Source: Nitrososphaerota archaeon (GTDB lineage Archaea > Thermoproteota > Nitrososphaeria > Conexivisphaerales > Conexivisphaeraceae). Taken from it: 64,000 bases of DNA. The stretch lies in assembly GCA_009903775.1 (NCBI GenBank), contig WYEM01000047.1:1-64000 (forward strand), in the 5' to 3' direction. Of this stretch, positions 47,265-57,005 are shown piece after piece (within the stretch, counting starts at the first letter, position 1; the number at the start of each line of letters is the position of its first letter). The notes under the pieces were generated by a model, which did not search any database, was not told the DNA's origin, and saw only the letters and a list, made by a program, of their open reading frames with translations. A program made the translations under genes and the position numbers.

Positions 47265-47791
47265 TATGCCTCGGTGTATTCGGCGATGCGTGTAGGTGCG
47301 TGGGCGCGGAAATCTCCAGAGATGGAAGCCTGCGCGCCATGCCCCTCGCGCAGGGGGTCTTCCAGACATGGGCGAAGCCGCGCGTCGCTCCTGCGAGCTC
47401 CCCCGAGAGGGCTCGCGCGCCCTGGCAATGCCTCCCTTTCGCAGCGCTTTGGGCATTTGGCCGGCTGGTGTACTGGCCTGCGCAGCTGTTGTCGCCCGGG
47501 CGGATCTCGGCGCTTCGAGGAGTCGCCCGACCGGCTCGGCGGCCACCGGGGCGGATCCTTCCCCGCGCACTGCACGGTGCCCTTCACCCGCCTCAGGAAG
47601 CTCGGGCACTGGAAGCACACCAGGAATGGGACCTGTGAACCGATCACCGGGCAGTTGACGACCTCCTTCTTCAGGGCCGATATCCTCTTGGCGCTCAGCA
47701 CCCCCTTCAGCCCCTCCGTGTATTCCGGGGGGATCCTAGGGGGCTTCTCGGCCTCGATGACCTCGACGAGATACCTAGGCTCCCCGGCCAT
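47264..47791 (-). CDS. hypothetical protein with Cys cluster; C-terminal half dubious
   Basis: YLVEVIEAEKPPRIPPEYTEGLKGVLSAKRISALKKEVVNCPVIGSQVPFLVCFQCPSFLRRVKGTVQCAGKDP looks coding; the rest abuts MITE B. Confidence 0.4.
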   Translation of the reverse strand: MAGEPRYLVEVIEAEKPPRIPPEYTEGLKGVLSAKRISALKKEVVNCPVIGSQVPFLVCFQCPSFLRRVKGTVQCAGKDPPRWPPSRSGDSSKRRDPPGRQQLRRPVHQPAKCPKRCEREALPGRASPLGGARRSDARLRPCLEDPLREGHGAQASISGDFRAHAPTRIAEYTEA

Positions 47792-47844
47792 GGTCCACGG
47801 GGTTCGGACTCAGGTTTTATATTCACCGCCGGCCCTCGCCCGGC

Positions 47845-48576
47845 GTGGATCTATTCGGATTCTACCGCGTCGCATCCAAGCTCAAGGTCATCAGGAGGGC
47901 GGGCTGGGCCAAGCGGGCCCCATCGGCAGACGTGGAGAGCGTCGCTGACCACTCCCTCATGGTGTCCATACTCTCGATAGTGCTGGCCGAGAGGCTGGGC
48001 CTCGACCCCTCGAGGTGCGCCGCCCTAGCCGCCATCCACGACTTGGCCGAGTCGATGGTCGGCGACCTGCTGCCTGAGGAGGCCCGGCCGGAGGAGAAGC
48101 ACGCGAGGGAGCGCGCCGCCCTGGCCGCGATCGCGGGCTCGCTCGGGGACGGCGACGCGCTGCTGAGGCTCTACGACGAGTATGAGAGGGGAGCAACCCC
48201 GGAGTCCCGCCTGGTCCATCAGGTCGACAAGCTGGAGCTCGCTCTCCAGGCGATCTCGTACTACATGGATGGCGTGCTCGACGGTCAAGACGCGTGCGAG
48301 TTCGTCAGGGCCGCGCTGCGCTACCTCCGCGACGGGGATCTGGCTGACCACGTGCAGGCCGCGCTGCGCGCCTCGGGCTTGGTATGCGCCCCCGCCATCG
48401 GCGACTCCCCGGGGCGATTCCTTTATTTCTGGCCCGTCGGGAAGAGTCGCGCTTGCGGATACGCCTGGCGATTATCGGTCAGGGCCTCGTGGCCTCGCAC
48501 TTCGAGGCGGGGCTCGAGCGGCTCAAGGAGGGCGACATGGAGCCCTACGGGGTCCCCCTGGCCAACTTTCCGCTGA
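47845..48576 (+). CDS. HD-domain phosphohydrolase (YfbR/HDDC2-like)
   Basis: SVADHSLMVSILSIVLAERL; AAIHDLAESMVGDLLPEE; HQVDKLELALQA. Confidence 0.88.
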   Translation: MDLFGFYRVASKLKVIRRAGWAKRAPSADVESVADHSLMVSILSIVLAERLGLDPSRCAALAAIHDLAESMVGDLLPEEARPEEKHARERAALAAIAGSLGDGDALLRLYDEYERGATPESRLVHQVDKLELALQAISYYMDGVLDGQDACEFVRAALRYLRDGDLADHVQAALRASGLVCAPAIGDSPGRFLYFWPVGKSRACGYAWRLSVRASWPRTSRRGSSGSRRATWSPTGSPWPTFR

Positions 48577-49604
48577 AGTACAGGCCCGATGACATAGACA
48601 TCGTCGTGGCCTACGACGTCGACGAATCCAAGGTGGGCAAAAGCGCGTACGACGTCGCAAAGTCCCTGATGGGCGACCAGTTCCCGGTACCCCAAGCCCT
48701 CAAGGACATAGAGGTCAGGAGGGGGATTCACCTGGGCAGCGCCAGGGGCATGCCATATAGCGCCAAGGGCCTCGAGGAGTCCCTCGGCCTGGAGGGCGCC
48801 GTGGGGAGCCTCATCGACGACTGGAGGTCGCTCGGCGTGGACGTCGTAGTGAACGTGATGACGACCGAGAAGGGGGAGGCCTTCGGATCAGCTGCGGCCC
48901 TCAGGAGGGCTCTGGAGTCGGGCGGCGCCGGGCTCACCGCGTCCCACGCCTACGCCTACGCGCTGGCCGAGCACTCGGCCCGGCGCGGCGGCGCGTCATT
49001 CGTGAACGCTATACCCACGCCCCTGGCGAACGACGAGGGGGTCGTCGAGCTGTTCCGCAGCAGCGGGGCGCTCGTGCTGGGGGACGACGGGGCGACCGGC
49101 GCCACCCCGTTGACCGCGGACCTCCTGGAGCACATGGCGGAGAGGAACAGGAAGGTGGAGTTCGTGGTCCAGTTCAACATAGGGGGCAACACGGACTTCC
49201 TGGCGCTCACGGATCCCGGGAGGAACATGATGAAGGAGCTCACCAAGAGCGCGATGGTCGAGGACATACTGGGGTACGATGCCCCGCACTACATAAAGCC
49301 GACCGGCTACCTGGAGCCGCTGGGCGACAGGAAGTTCGTCGCGATGCACCTGAGCTACGTGAGCTTCAACAACGCGGTCGATGACGTGTACGTGCTGGCC
49401 AGGATAAACGACAGCCCGGCGCTCGCCGGGATACTCGTCGACCTAACTAGGCTCGCCAAGATAGCGCTGGAGAGGGGGATCCGCGGGACCGCCTATGAGG
49501 TGAACGCGTTCTACATGAAGAGGCCCGGGCCGGCCGGCAGTCCCGCACCCTCGAAGATCCTGGCGTTCGACGCCCTCAAGAAGTGGCTCTCCGCCTCCAG
49601 CTAA
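48453..49604 (+). CDS. myo-inositol-1-phosphate synthase
   Basis: IRLAIIGQGLVASHFEAGLERLKEGD; FVVQFNIGGNTDFLALTDPGRNMMKELTKSAMVEDI; TTG start. Confidence 0.92.
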   Translation: MRIRLAIIGQGLVASHFEAGLERLKEGDMEPYGVPLANFPLKYRPDDIDIVVAYDVDESKVGKSAYDVAKSLMGDQFPVPQALKDIEVRRGIHLGSARGMPYSAKGLEESLGLEGAVGSLIDDWRSLGVDVVVNVMTTEKGEAFGSAAALRRALESGGAGLTASHAYAYALAEHSARRGGASFVNAIPTPLANDEGVVELFRSSGALVLGDDGATGATPLTADLLEHMAERNRKVEFVVQFNIGGNTDFLALTDPGRNMMKELTKSAMVEDILGYDAPHYIKPTGYLEPLGDRKFVAMHLSYVSFNNAVDDVYVLARINDSPALAGILVDLTRLAKIALERGIRGTAYEVNAFYMKRPGPAGSPAPSKILAFDALKKWLSASS

Positions 49605-49642
49605 GCTTATCTGGAGAGCGCCGACACAATTTCTCATCGGCG

Positions 49643-50407
49643 ATGCTGGAGGAGAGGAGCGCGGGCGCCATAGTGTTTCGCCGCGTTAACGGCGTCCGCA
49701 ACTACCTGTTGCTTAAGTACCCATCGGGCTACTGGGAGTTCCCGAAGGGCAACGTGGAGCCCGGCGAGTCGCCCATCGATGCGGCCAGGAGGGAGGTGAT
49801 GGAGGAGACGGGGCTACGCGTAAGGTTCATCGAGGGCTTCGAGCGCAGAATAACGTACTATTATAGGAAGGAGGGTCAGCTGGTCAGGAAGGAGGTCACG
49901 TTCTTCTTGGCCGAGGCGCCCGGCGGCGAGGTCCGCGTGTCATGGGAGCACCAGGGATACAAATGGGCGCCCTACGAGGAGGCGCTGAGGGATGTCGGCT
50001 TTGAGAACTCGAGGAAGGTCCTGATGGACGCTGAGGATTTCCTGAAGAGGCTCGAGGGGCCCGGCGTCCTCGACTACTACCTAGGGCGACGCCGTGTCGC
50101 GCGGGCCGGGACCGCCGCGCCTCAGCGCCTCCTCCTGGGCTGTATGCTGATCCTCAGCCCCACCTCCCTCTCTAGCTCCAGGAGCCTCTTCCCGCCCCTC
50201 CCGAGCAGCCTCGGGACGCTCTCCTTGGATATCCTGACGATCGCCCTGGAGCCCGATAGCTCGACCTCGGCATCGGGGTCCAGCGACCTGAGGACCTCCA
50301 GGAGCCTCTCCTCCGCGCCCTCCTCACCCCTCCTCCTCCGCCGCGCCCTCCCCGCCTCCCTCACGGGGACGACCACGTTCTCCTCGCCGAACGTGTATAT
50401 CTCGTAG
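49643..50407 (+). CDS. Nudix hydrolase (Ap4A hydrolase-like); conserved part ends about 50100
   Basis: GYWEFPKGNVEPGESPIDAARREVMEETGL Nudix box. Confidence 0.88.
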   Translation: MLEERSAGAIVFRRVNGVRNYLLLKYPSGYWEFPKGNVEPGESPIDAARREVMEETGLRVRFIEGFERRITYYYRKEGQLVRKEVTFFLAEAPGGEVRVSWEHQGYKWAPYEEALRDVGFENSRKVLMDAEDFLKRLEGPGVLDYYLGRRRVARAGTAAPQRLLLGCMLILSPTSLSSSRSLFPPLPSSLGTLSLDILTIALEPDSSTSASGSSDLRTSRSLSSAPSSPLLLRRALPASLTGTTTFSSPNVYIS

Positions 50408-51681
50408 AGGAGGTCCGAGGTCTCGAAGTCCCTGACCTCGACCACCGGCCTCGCGAGGTCCTCCTCGGTCATCCCGGTCGGCACCTTGACCGTCAGCGAG
50501 AGGTCCAGGACGCGCTCTATCCTTCCGGCCTTGACGAATATCACCGTGTCCACGATGTGTGGTATCATGCCGAGCTCGACGCGCCCTATGAGGCGCTGCA
50601 CCGCGTCTATGGGGCTGCTCGCGTGGACCACCCCCACCATGCCCACCCCGGCCAACCTGAGGTCGGCGTAGACCTCGAAGTCGCTAGTCTTCCTCATCTC
50701 GTCGAATATCGTGTAGTCCGGCCTGACCAGCAGGAGCATCTCCGCCGTCCTGGCGAAGTCGCCCTCGAGCGGCCCGTACTGGGTTATCTCCGGCCCCACT
50801 TGGAGGTCGCGCGGGGATTCCAGGGTCTTCACGATCCTCCCCAGGCTCCTGTAGAACTCCGCGAGGCTCGCCGCGAGCGTCGACTTGCCGGAGCCGGGCG
50901 GGCCGGCTATCAGTATGCCCTCCGCCCCCTCCCTGAGCCTGGCGAGCAGCTTCTCCGACGCGTCGTAGTCGGATAGGCTGAGCCTGACGAGGGGCCTCAC
51001 GGCCGTGATCTCCAGACCGTCCGAGAGCGGGGGCCTGACTATAGCTATCCTGTAATTCCCCAGCTGCACGACGGTCGCTCCGTTGGCCTCCATCTCCACG
51101 AAGGAGTCGGCGGACGTCCTGGCCGCCTGGAGGACCGCGCCGGCGATCTCCTCCAGCTCCTCCCTGGTGACCTCGCTCTCCCCCACGATCTCGAGCCTGA
51201 AGTCCCCCGGCCTCCCCTTCTTGGCGAGCGGCGGCGCGCCCTCCTTGAGGTGCACGCTCATGGTATCCTCATCGAAGTACCTGGCCAGCATCTGCGGCTC
51301 CGCGCCGCCTCCGGCGATCTGCGGGCATTCCTCGGAGCCCACGCCCAGGACCTCCGCCGCTAGGCGCAATGATCTATCCGCGGTGCAGAGCCTGGCCCCT
51401 GGCTTCCTCGCGGCCTCTATGGCCGCCCTCCCCGGATCCCCGGCCGCGCCCTCTTGAACGTAGAACTTCACCCCGGACGATTCGCACTCCGCCCTCAGCC
51501 TCGCCAGGGCCCGCAGCCCCACGATGCCCGTCTCGACGTTCCTGGCCGCCTTGGCCTGCAGGTCGTCGACAACGGCCCTCGGGACCACTACGGCCCCTGC
51601 GCTGGGCTTCATCGACCTCAGCAGCTCGGCGGCGCGCCCACTCACGATGGCGCTCTCGTCGAGGACTATCTCCTCGGACAC
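50122..51681 (-). CDS. PIN/VapC-like domain-ATPase-KH protein (COG1855-type PINc ATPase)
   Basis: N-terminal PIN-like region (MSEEIVLDESAIVSGRAAELL..RLCTADRSLR), ATPase LIAGPPGSGKSTLAASLAEFY, FDEMRKTSDFEVYADLRLAGVGMVGVVHA; C-terminal KH-like RLLGRGGKRLLELE. Confidence 0.92.
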   Translation of the reverse strand: MSEEIVLDESAIVSGRAAELLRSMKPSAGAVVVPRAVVDDLQAKAARNVETGIVGLRALARLRAECESSGVKFYVQEGAAGDPGRAAIEAARKPGARLCTADRSLRLAAEVLGVGSEECPQIAGGGAEPQMLARYFDEDTMSVHLKEGAPPLAKKGRPGDFRLEIVGESEVTREELEEIAGAVLQAARTSADSFVEMEANGATVVQLGNYRIAIVRPPLSDGLEITAVRPLVRLSLSDYDASEKLLARLREGAEGILIAGPPGSGKSTLAASLAEFYRSLGRIVKTLESPRDLQVGPEITQYGPLEGDFARTAEMLLLVRPDYTIFDEMRKTSDFEVYADLRLAGVGMVGVVHASSPIDAVQRLIGRVELGMIPHIVDTVIFVKAGRIERVLDLSLTVKVPTGMTEEDLARPVVEVRDFETSDLLYEIYTFGEENVVVPVREAGRARRRRRGEEGAEERLLEVLRSLDPDAEVELSGSRAIVRISKESVPRLLGRGGKRLLELEREVGLRISIQPRRRR

Positions 51682-52946
51682 ACCGGGCTTCGTCCCGCGC
51701 TCACTGATAAAGCTTCGGTGCTTCCTAATCTCGCCGCGCCCCTCGGTCGGCGCCTCCGCTCCCCCGCGGCCGAGTCCATTATCGAGAGGAATTCCTCGCG
51801 CCTGTCGAGCGGCAGCAGTCCGCTCGCGGCGTACGCGTGGCCCTCAGCGACCCCTCCCACGCTCCCGGCCGCCAGCTCCAGGAGCTCGGACGCGGGCGGG
51901 GCCCCGCCCCCCTCCACGAGCCTGCGCAGCGCGTCTGGCGTCCTGACGGACGCCTTTATCCACCTGCCCTCGATCCTGCCGAGCCCCGGTATCTCGGGCT
52001 TGAACTCCATCATCCCGACCAGGTATTTGTCCTGGTCAACTATCCTCCTGTGGCTCAGCACGCTGAGGAAGGTGCCTATCACCTTCGTGCCGAGTCCGTC
52101 CAGGATGCCTCCGTCGTCCATCCACTGCAGGTGCCTCATCCTCCTCAGCCCCTCCCTGTAGACCTTGGAGAAGAGCTCCTCGAACCTCTTGGAGCGCAGC
52201 TCCTCGAGCGAGGACGCCTCGTCCCTGGGCAGCTCCCTCCTCAGGATTGCCTCGACGGCCCTGGCCGGGCCGCCCGAGTAGTATCCCACGCTCCCCAGCA
52301 CGGTGTAGGTGGAGGACGCCTCATCCCAATATTCATCGATCGGGACCACGTAGTAGCGCTCGCCCCTGCGCCCCCTCCTCACCTCCACGTCCCCCGCCCT
52401 CACCGCGTCCGCCAGCGCCTCGGCGTTGAGCCCCCTCAGGTCCCCGGGCACCTCAGCGCTGCCCACCACCGCCGCCCACGCGAGCTCGGTCGCGCCGTCC
52501 GCCGACAGCTCCCTCAGCAGCATGTAGGCCGCGGTCGAGCCGCTGACGTCCTCCTCGCCCCTGTAACCGTAGAGCTCGGGGTTGAGGTGCAGGAGCCCCT
52601 CACCGGAGACGCGCGCTGGATCGTGGTGGTCCAGGATCGCGACCAGCTGCCCGCTCCGCATGGCGCCGGCCACGAGATCCGCCCTGCTGGACCCGATGTC
52701 CGCGTATATGAAGACCTCGGCGTCCATAGAGTGTATCATGCTGACTATGGACGGGTGCATCTTCTCTATGCAGACGGCCCGGGCCCTGAGCCCGAGGGCC
52801 TCGGCTATCCTCAGCGATATGGCCCCGGCAGCCAGGCCATCCGCGTCGTCGTGGTGCACTATCACGGCCGAGCCGCCGGCCCTTCCGCGGAGGGCGCGCG
52901 CCGCCTCCCTCAGCGCGGAGCCGTACGCCTCCCTATCGCCGCTCAT
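51666..52946 (-). CDS. DHH-family phosphoesterase (RecJ/GAN-like)
   Basis: VIVHHDDADGLAAGAI, YADIGSS, AILDHHDP (DHH motifs I-III); 4-bp ATGA overlap with polB. Confidence 0.88.
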   Translation of the reverse strand: MSGDREAYGSALREAARALRGRAGGSAVIVHHDDADGLAAGAISLRIAEALGLRARAVCIEKMHPSIVSMIHSMDAEVFIYADIGSSRADLVAGAMRSGQLVAILDHHDPARVSGEGLLHLNPELYGYRGEEDVSGSTAAYMLLRELSADGATELAWAAVVGSAEVPGDLRGLNAEALADAVRAGDVEVRRGRRGERYYVVPIDEYWDEASSTYTVLGSVGYYSGGPARAVEAILRRELPRDEASSLEELRSKRFEELFSKVYREGLRRMRHLQWMDDGGILDGLGTKVIGTFLSVLSHRRIVDQDKYLVGMMEFKPEIPGLGRIEGRWIKASVRTPDALRRLVEGGGAPPASELLELAAGSVGGVAEGHAYAASGLLPLDRREEFLSIMDSAAGERRRRPRGAARLGSTEALSVSAGRSPVCPRR

Positions 52947-55174
52947 CCGAAGAACGCCTCCAGCCCCCTGCCTCCTGCCGCCAGCAGCCTCGACTCGTCG
53001 ACGCCCACCGCCTCCAGTATCCTGGCGCAGGCCGCCGCGACCTGCTTATCCGCGTAGTAGTCCCAGTCGACCTGGTCGCCGGTCACCTCGAAGTATGGCC
53101 TCGCCCTCTCGTAGATCCTGCCGGGGCCCCTGACCACCACGAATCCGACCTTGTCGCCTACCCTCACGTCCCACCCCGCCTCCCTCATGCGCTTTGCCAC
53201 GATCGCATGCGCGGCGGTCGCCTCGTAGTCCTCCGGCGGCTTCGTCAGCTGCTTCCATATCACGAGGTCCCTGAGGGGAACATCCCCCGACCTCACGCGC
53301 CTTATCCACTCCCTGGCCCTCTCGACGGCCCTCTCGACGCTGCCCTCCCTCAGCAGGACCTCCAGCACCTCGACCTGCGCGCGCTTGGCGACGCCGCTCC
53401 AGTCGCCCCTCACCGCCTCCAGCCCGACCACGTCGAGCCTGCCGTCCGCCGTCACGCCGGCGTATCTCTTCTTGGCCTCTGTGAAGAGCACGTTCACGTA
53501 GACCTTCTCGACCTTAACCTCCAGCCCCAGCTCGCTCGAGATCCAGCCGAGCAGCTCGTCAATCTTCCTCGCATCGTTCGATACGAAGACGCTGTCCGTG
53601 TCGCCGTATATGACCCTGAGCCCCAGGCCCCTCGCCTTGGAGATCACCGACGAGATTATCTCCCTACCCTTCGCGGTTATCGCCGCGGCAACGTGTGGCG
53701 CGTACCACCTGGCGCCTGACCATCCCGTGTAGCCGTATATTGCGTTCGCTATCCTCTTGAGGGCCCTCTGCTTTGCCTCGAGGACCCTGCGCTCCGTCGA
53801 TCCCTCGGGGCTGCGCTCCGCCTCGCTCCTCGCCCTGGCTCTCTCCTCCAGGAGGCGCTCCAGGGCCCTGGGCAGGAACCCCTGTTCCCTCCCCTCCTCG
53901 ATCGTCCCGTCCTCGTGCACGGTCTCCAGGCTCAGATTATATTTAATTATTATACTAGGATACATGCTCTTGAAGTCGAGCACCGCGACGTCGTGGTGGA
54001 GCCCGGGCTCCGGCTGGAGGACCATCCCGCCCTGGTAGGTCATGTGCGCGGACTCCCTCCTGGGCGGTATGAGCTCCCTCGCCTCGAGCTCGGCGAACCT
54101 CATGAGGTAGTTCTCCACCTTGAACCCCGTGGCGGCCGTTAGCACGTGATCGGGCGGCATCCCGGTTATGGCGGAGAGGCTGAACACGTAGTCCGAGATC
54201 GCCGAGAATATCTCGAGCGCGGCCCGCGCCCTCCACTCGGAGTAGGAGATGAGCGCGGCCCGGTCGCTCTCCCAGAGATCCCCCACCTCGTAGTCCTCCG
54301 GCGCCTCCTCCGGGACGCTCATCCCCATGTACCTGGCGAGCTCCTCCAGCCTCTCCAGCTTGACCTCCGGGACCTCCTCCACGAACTCCGACACGTCCAG
54401 GTTGACCCTCCCCCTTATCGACACGTGCCCGTACACGCTCCCGTGCGGCTCGGAGCCGCCCCTCCCGACCGAGAACCTGACCCCAGCGGCCCGCGCCCTC
54501 CTGCTCAGGTAATCCCAGTGGACGCGGTTGCCCTGGAAGCTCACCACGACGTCGGGGTCAGCTCTGGCCAGATAGTCAACGAACGACTCCAGGATCGAGC
54601 GCTCGTCCCCGATGAGCGTCCGCGACGAGGATCCATCATACAAACTGATGGCCACTACGGGGTCCCTGTCGGGCCTGGGCGAGGCGCGGCGCGCCAAGTA
54701 CGTCGGGTTGAACGACACCACGCGGAGGTCGGGCGCTGCCACGCGCCCCTCCTCAGCCCTCACGCTGCCCGTGGCCCGATAGGCCGGGTAGCCCCACAGC
54801 TCCCCGGCGCGCTCGGCCTCGGCCACCGCCCAGGAGCCCGGCCTGAGTCCCGTTGAGATCAGGAAGAGGTCGGCGCGGCGCAGGTCATATCCATAGGCGT
54901 CGCCCAGGCCCCTCCTCAGCGCGTCCTCCGCGGCTCTGGCGGTATCGTCGGCGTATATCCTTAGGCACCTCAGGGGCCTGCCCAGCCTGAACCTCTCGAC
55001 CTCCTCAACCCGCGCCCCGACCTCGCGCCCTGCGCCCCGCGAGGGCACCAAGTAGAAGTACGGCATGAAGGGGAAGCTCACCACCACGCGCTCCCCGCCC
55101 TCGGCGACCCCCCAGAGGTCGACGGTCCCCTCGCCGCTCGCCACGTCCAGGAGCCAGAACCTGACCTCCGGCAC
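52943..55174 (-). CDS. family B DNA polymerase with degenerate 3'-5' exonuclease motifs
   Basis: Polymerase motifs DFKSMYPSIIIKYNLS, KRIANAIYGYTGWSGARWY, YGDTDSVFV intact; exonuclease acidic residues missing. Confidence 0.94.
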   Translation of the reverse strand: MPEVRFWLLDVASGEGTVDLWGVAEGGERVVVSFPFMPYFYLVPSRGAGREVGARVEEVERFRLGRPLRCLRIYADDTARAAEDALRRGLGDAYGYDLRRADLFLISTGLRPGSWAVAEAERAGELWGYPAYRATGSVRAEEGRVAAPDLRVVSFNPTYLARRASPRPDRDPVVAISLYDGSSSRTLIGDERSILESFVDYLARADPDVVVSFQGNRVHWDYLSRRARAAGVRFSVGRGGSEPHGSVYGHVSIRGRVNLDVSEFVEEVPEVKLERLEELARYMGMSVPEEAPEDYEVGDLWESDRAALISYSEWRARAALEIFSAISDYVFSLSAITGMPPDHVLTAATGFKVENYLMRFAELEARELIPPRRESAHMTYQGGMVLQPEPGLHHDVAVLDFKSMYPSIIIKYNLSLETVHEDGTIEEGREQGFLPRALERLLEERARARSEAERSPEGSTERRVLEAKQRALKRIANAIYGYTGWSGARWYAPHVAAAITAKGREIISSVISKARGLGLRVIYGDTDSVFVSNDARKIDELLGWISSELGLEVKVEKVYVNVLFTEAKKRYAGVTADGRLDVVGLEAVRGDWSGVAKRAQVEVLEVLLREGSVERAVERAREWIRRVRSGDVPLRDLVIWKQLTKPPEDYEATAAHAIVAKRMREAGWDVRVGDKVGFVVVRGPGRIYERARPYFEVTGDQVDWDYYADKQVAAACARILEAVGVDESRLLAAGGRGLEAFFG

Positions 55175-55650
55175 GCGATATGAACTCGCCTCGATCTAAA
55201 AAGCATAGCGTCCGCGCTGTAAAGTCGTTCAATGCTCGACGAAATCCTCATGGCGATTTCGTCCATGCTGACGCGCTCCGGCCTGCGCGCTCCCCTGAAT
55301 ATCGAGTGGAGGTTCGAGCCGCCGTCGCCCCTCCACCTGGGCACGACGTGCACGTGAAGGTGCGGGACGACCTGGCCGGCGTCCGGCCCGTCGTTGATCC
55401 CTATCGTGAGCGAGCTGGCGCCGAGCGCCTTGGAGATCGCCTTGGAAACCTTCAGGAGCGTCCTGGAGAGGGCGCAGGCCTCCTCCTCGCTCAGCTCCTG
55501 GAACCTCTGCACGTGCCTCAGGGGGACCACGAGGGTGTGTCCCTCCGCCAGCGGGTAGGCGTCCAGGAAGGCGGCCGTGTACTGATCCCTGTACACGAAG
55601 TACCCTTTCAGCTCACCGCTCAATATCCTGCAGAATATGCAACCATCCAC
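55078..55650 (-). CDS. HIT family protein (Hint-like)
   Basis: CIFCRILSGELKGYFVYRDQYTAAFLDAYPLAEGHTLVVPLRHV; PHLHVHVVPRW; possible alternative start 55704. Confidence 0.9.
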   Translation of the reverse strand: MDGCIFCRILSGELKGYFVYRDQYTAAFLDAYPLAEGHTLVVPLRHVQRFQELSEEEACALSRTLLKVSKAISKALGASSLTIGINDGPDAGQVVPHLHVHVVPRWRGDGGSNLHSIFRGARRPERVSMDEIAMRISSSIERLYSADAMLFRSRRVHIACRRSGSGSWTWRAARGPSTSGGSPRAGSAWW

Positions 55651-55701
55651 GCCGGCTCCCCGCCTTGCCGCGGAATTAAAGTTGATAGTGAAGGTGAACG
55701 A

Positions 55702-55735
55702 CAACCCTCGCCCTTCGGGGCGGGGAGGGGGTCGG
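55702..55735 (-). repeat. LE-like palindromic repeat (copy E)
   Basis: On minus strand gaccccctccccgccccgaagggcgagggttgt; same consensus as copies at 20896, 21039 and 44628. Confidence 0.6.
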
Positions 55736-55852
55736 TCACCGCGACGGCCCAGCCTCCCATCCGATCACGGCTTAAATATTAGTGGTTCGCATCGCCATTT
55801 GGGGGCCATGAGGTGAGCTGGTATTTCCTAGCGCTGGCGTTGAGGAGAGACG

Positions 55853-56956
55853 TCAGAGCCGAGCCCCCCGGGAGAGCACCGCCACCGTCTCCACGTGCGG
55901 CGTGTGCGGGAACTGGTCAACCGCGACCAGCCTCTCCAGCCTGTACCCCCTGAGCTTTGCCAGGTCCTCTCCCTGCTTCGCCGGGTTGCATGACAGATAT
56001 ATTATCTTGGACGGGCTGGACGAGACGATCGCGCCCAGGGCCTTGGGATGCACGCCGCCCCTCGGCGGATCCAGTATTACGGCGTCCGCGTCTATGTGGC
56101 CCAGGGCCTCGACCCTGGCTGTCAGGAAGTCCGCCCCGGATCCGTTCTCCGAGGCGTTACGCCTCGCGAGATCGACCGACTGCGGGTCGGATTCCACGCC
56201 TATGGCGTACTCGACGACGGCGGACGCGGGAATGGTGAGCGTCCCCACTCCAGAATATAGGTCGTAGACGGTCCTCGATCCGGATACCTCCTCGACAACA
56301 AGCTTGATCAGCAGCTCGGCGGTGTAGGAGTTGGTCTGGAAGAACGTGTTGAGGCCTATGCGGAATCTGTATCCTGAGAGCACCTCGGAGATCGTGTCGC
56401 CGCCCTTCACGATCAGCACCTCATCCGCCCTAGAGGTATCTGACAGTCCCCTGTTGATGCCGTTCAGCAGGGAGTCCACGCGGGCGGGGGGCGAGAACTC
56501 GGCCAGCTTGTCCACTAGGGGCTCGCTGGTTATGGCTGCCACCATCCTCTCCCCGGTGAACTTCCCCTCCCTTATCACCAGGTACCTCAGGATCCCGGAG
56601 TGCCTCCTGGTGTCGTAGCCGGGGATCCCCCTCTCCAGGGCGAAGCTCCTGAAGGCATTCCTCACGGCGTCCGCCTCCGGCGACTGCAGCAGGCACGTCC
56701 TGACATCGACGTAAGACCACCACTTGCCCCTCTCCCTCAGCCCCACTGCCAACTCCGGGCTCACGGCGTAGTCCATCCTGTTGCGGTAGTGCCATATCAC
56801 GGGGGACGGCAGGACCTCATCGGGCTCCCGCCCCACAGCCTCGGCCACCCTCCTCCTCTTGAGCTCCAGCTGTTCGCTGTAGGGCACGTGCTGCAGGCTG
56901 CATCCGCCGCAGATCCCGTAGTGCGGGCAGCGGGGCCCGGAATCGGCCACGCGCAC
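55853..56956 (-). CDS. class I SAM-dependent RNA m5U methyltransferase (TrmA/RlmD family)
   Basis: CPHYGICGGCSLQHVPYSEQLELKRRRV (Fe-S type motif); FFQTNSYTAELL; YDLYSGVGTLTIP; ILDPPRGGVHPKAL; YLSCNPA. Confidence 0.92.
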   Translation of the reverse strand: MRVADSGPRCPHYGICGGCSLQHVPYSEQLELKRRRVAEAVGREPDEVLPSPVIWHYRNRMDYAVSPELAVGLRERGKWWSYVDVRTCLLQSPEADAVRNAFRSFALERGIPGYDTRRHSGILRYLVIREGKFTGERMVAAITSEPLVDKLAEFSPPARVDSLLNGINRGLSDTSRADEVLIVKGGDTISEVLSGYRFRIGLNTFFQTNSYTAELLIKLVVEEVSGSRTVYDLYSGVGTLTIPASAVVEYAIGVESDPQSVDLARRNASENGSGADFLTARVEALGHIDADAVILDPPRGGVHPKALGAIVSSSPSKIIYLSCNPAKQGEDLAKLRGYRLERLVAVDQFPHTPHVETVAVLSRGARL

Positions 56957-57005
56957 CAGGGCGCCCCCGTCCTCCCTTAATGTGTTTTCAAATTACTAGG
57001 TCGCC

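Noticed and set aside
47265-47640. Additional transposase or tRNA-like gene downstream of MITE B
   Set aside because: Frames on both strands show no motif and no cloverleaf pattern; more likely degraded sequence or the 3' tail of the 47264-47791 ORF
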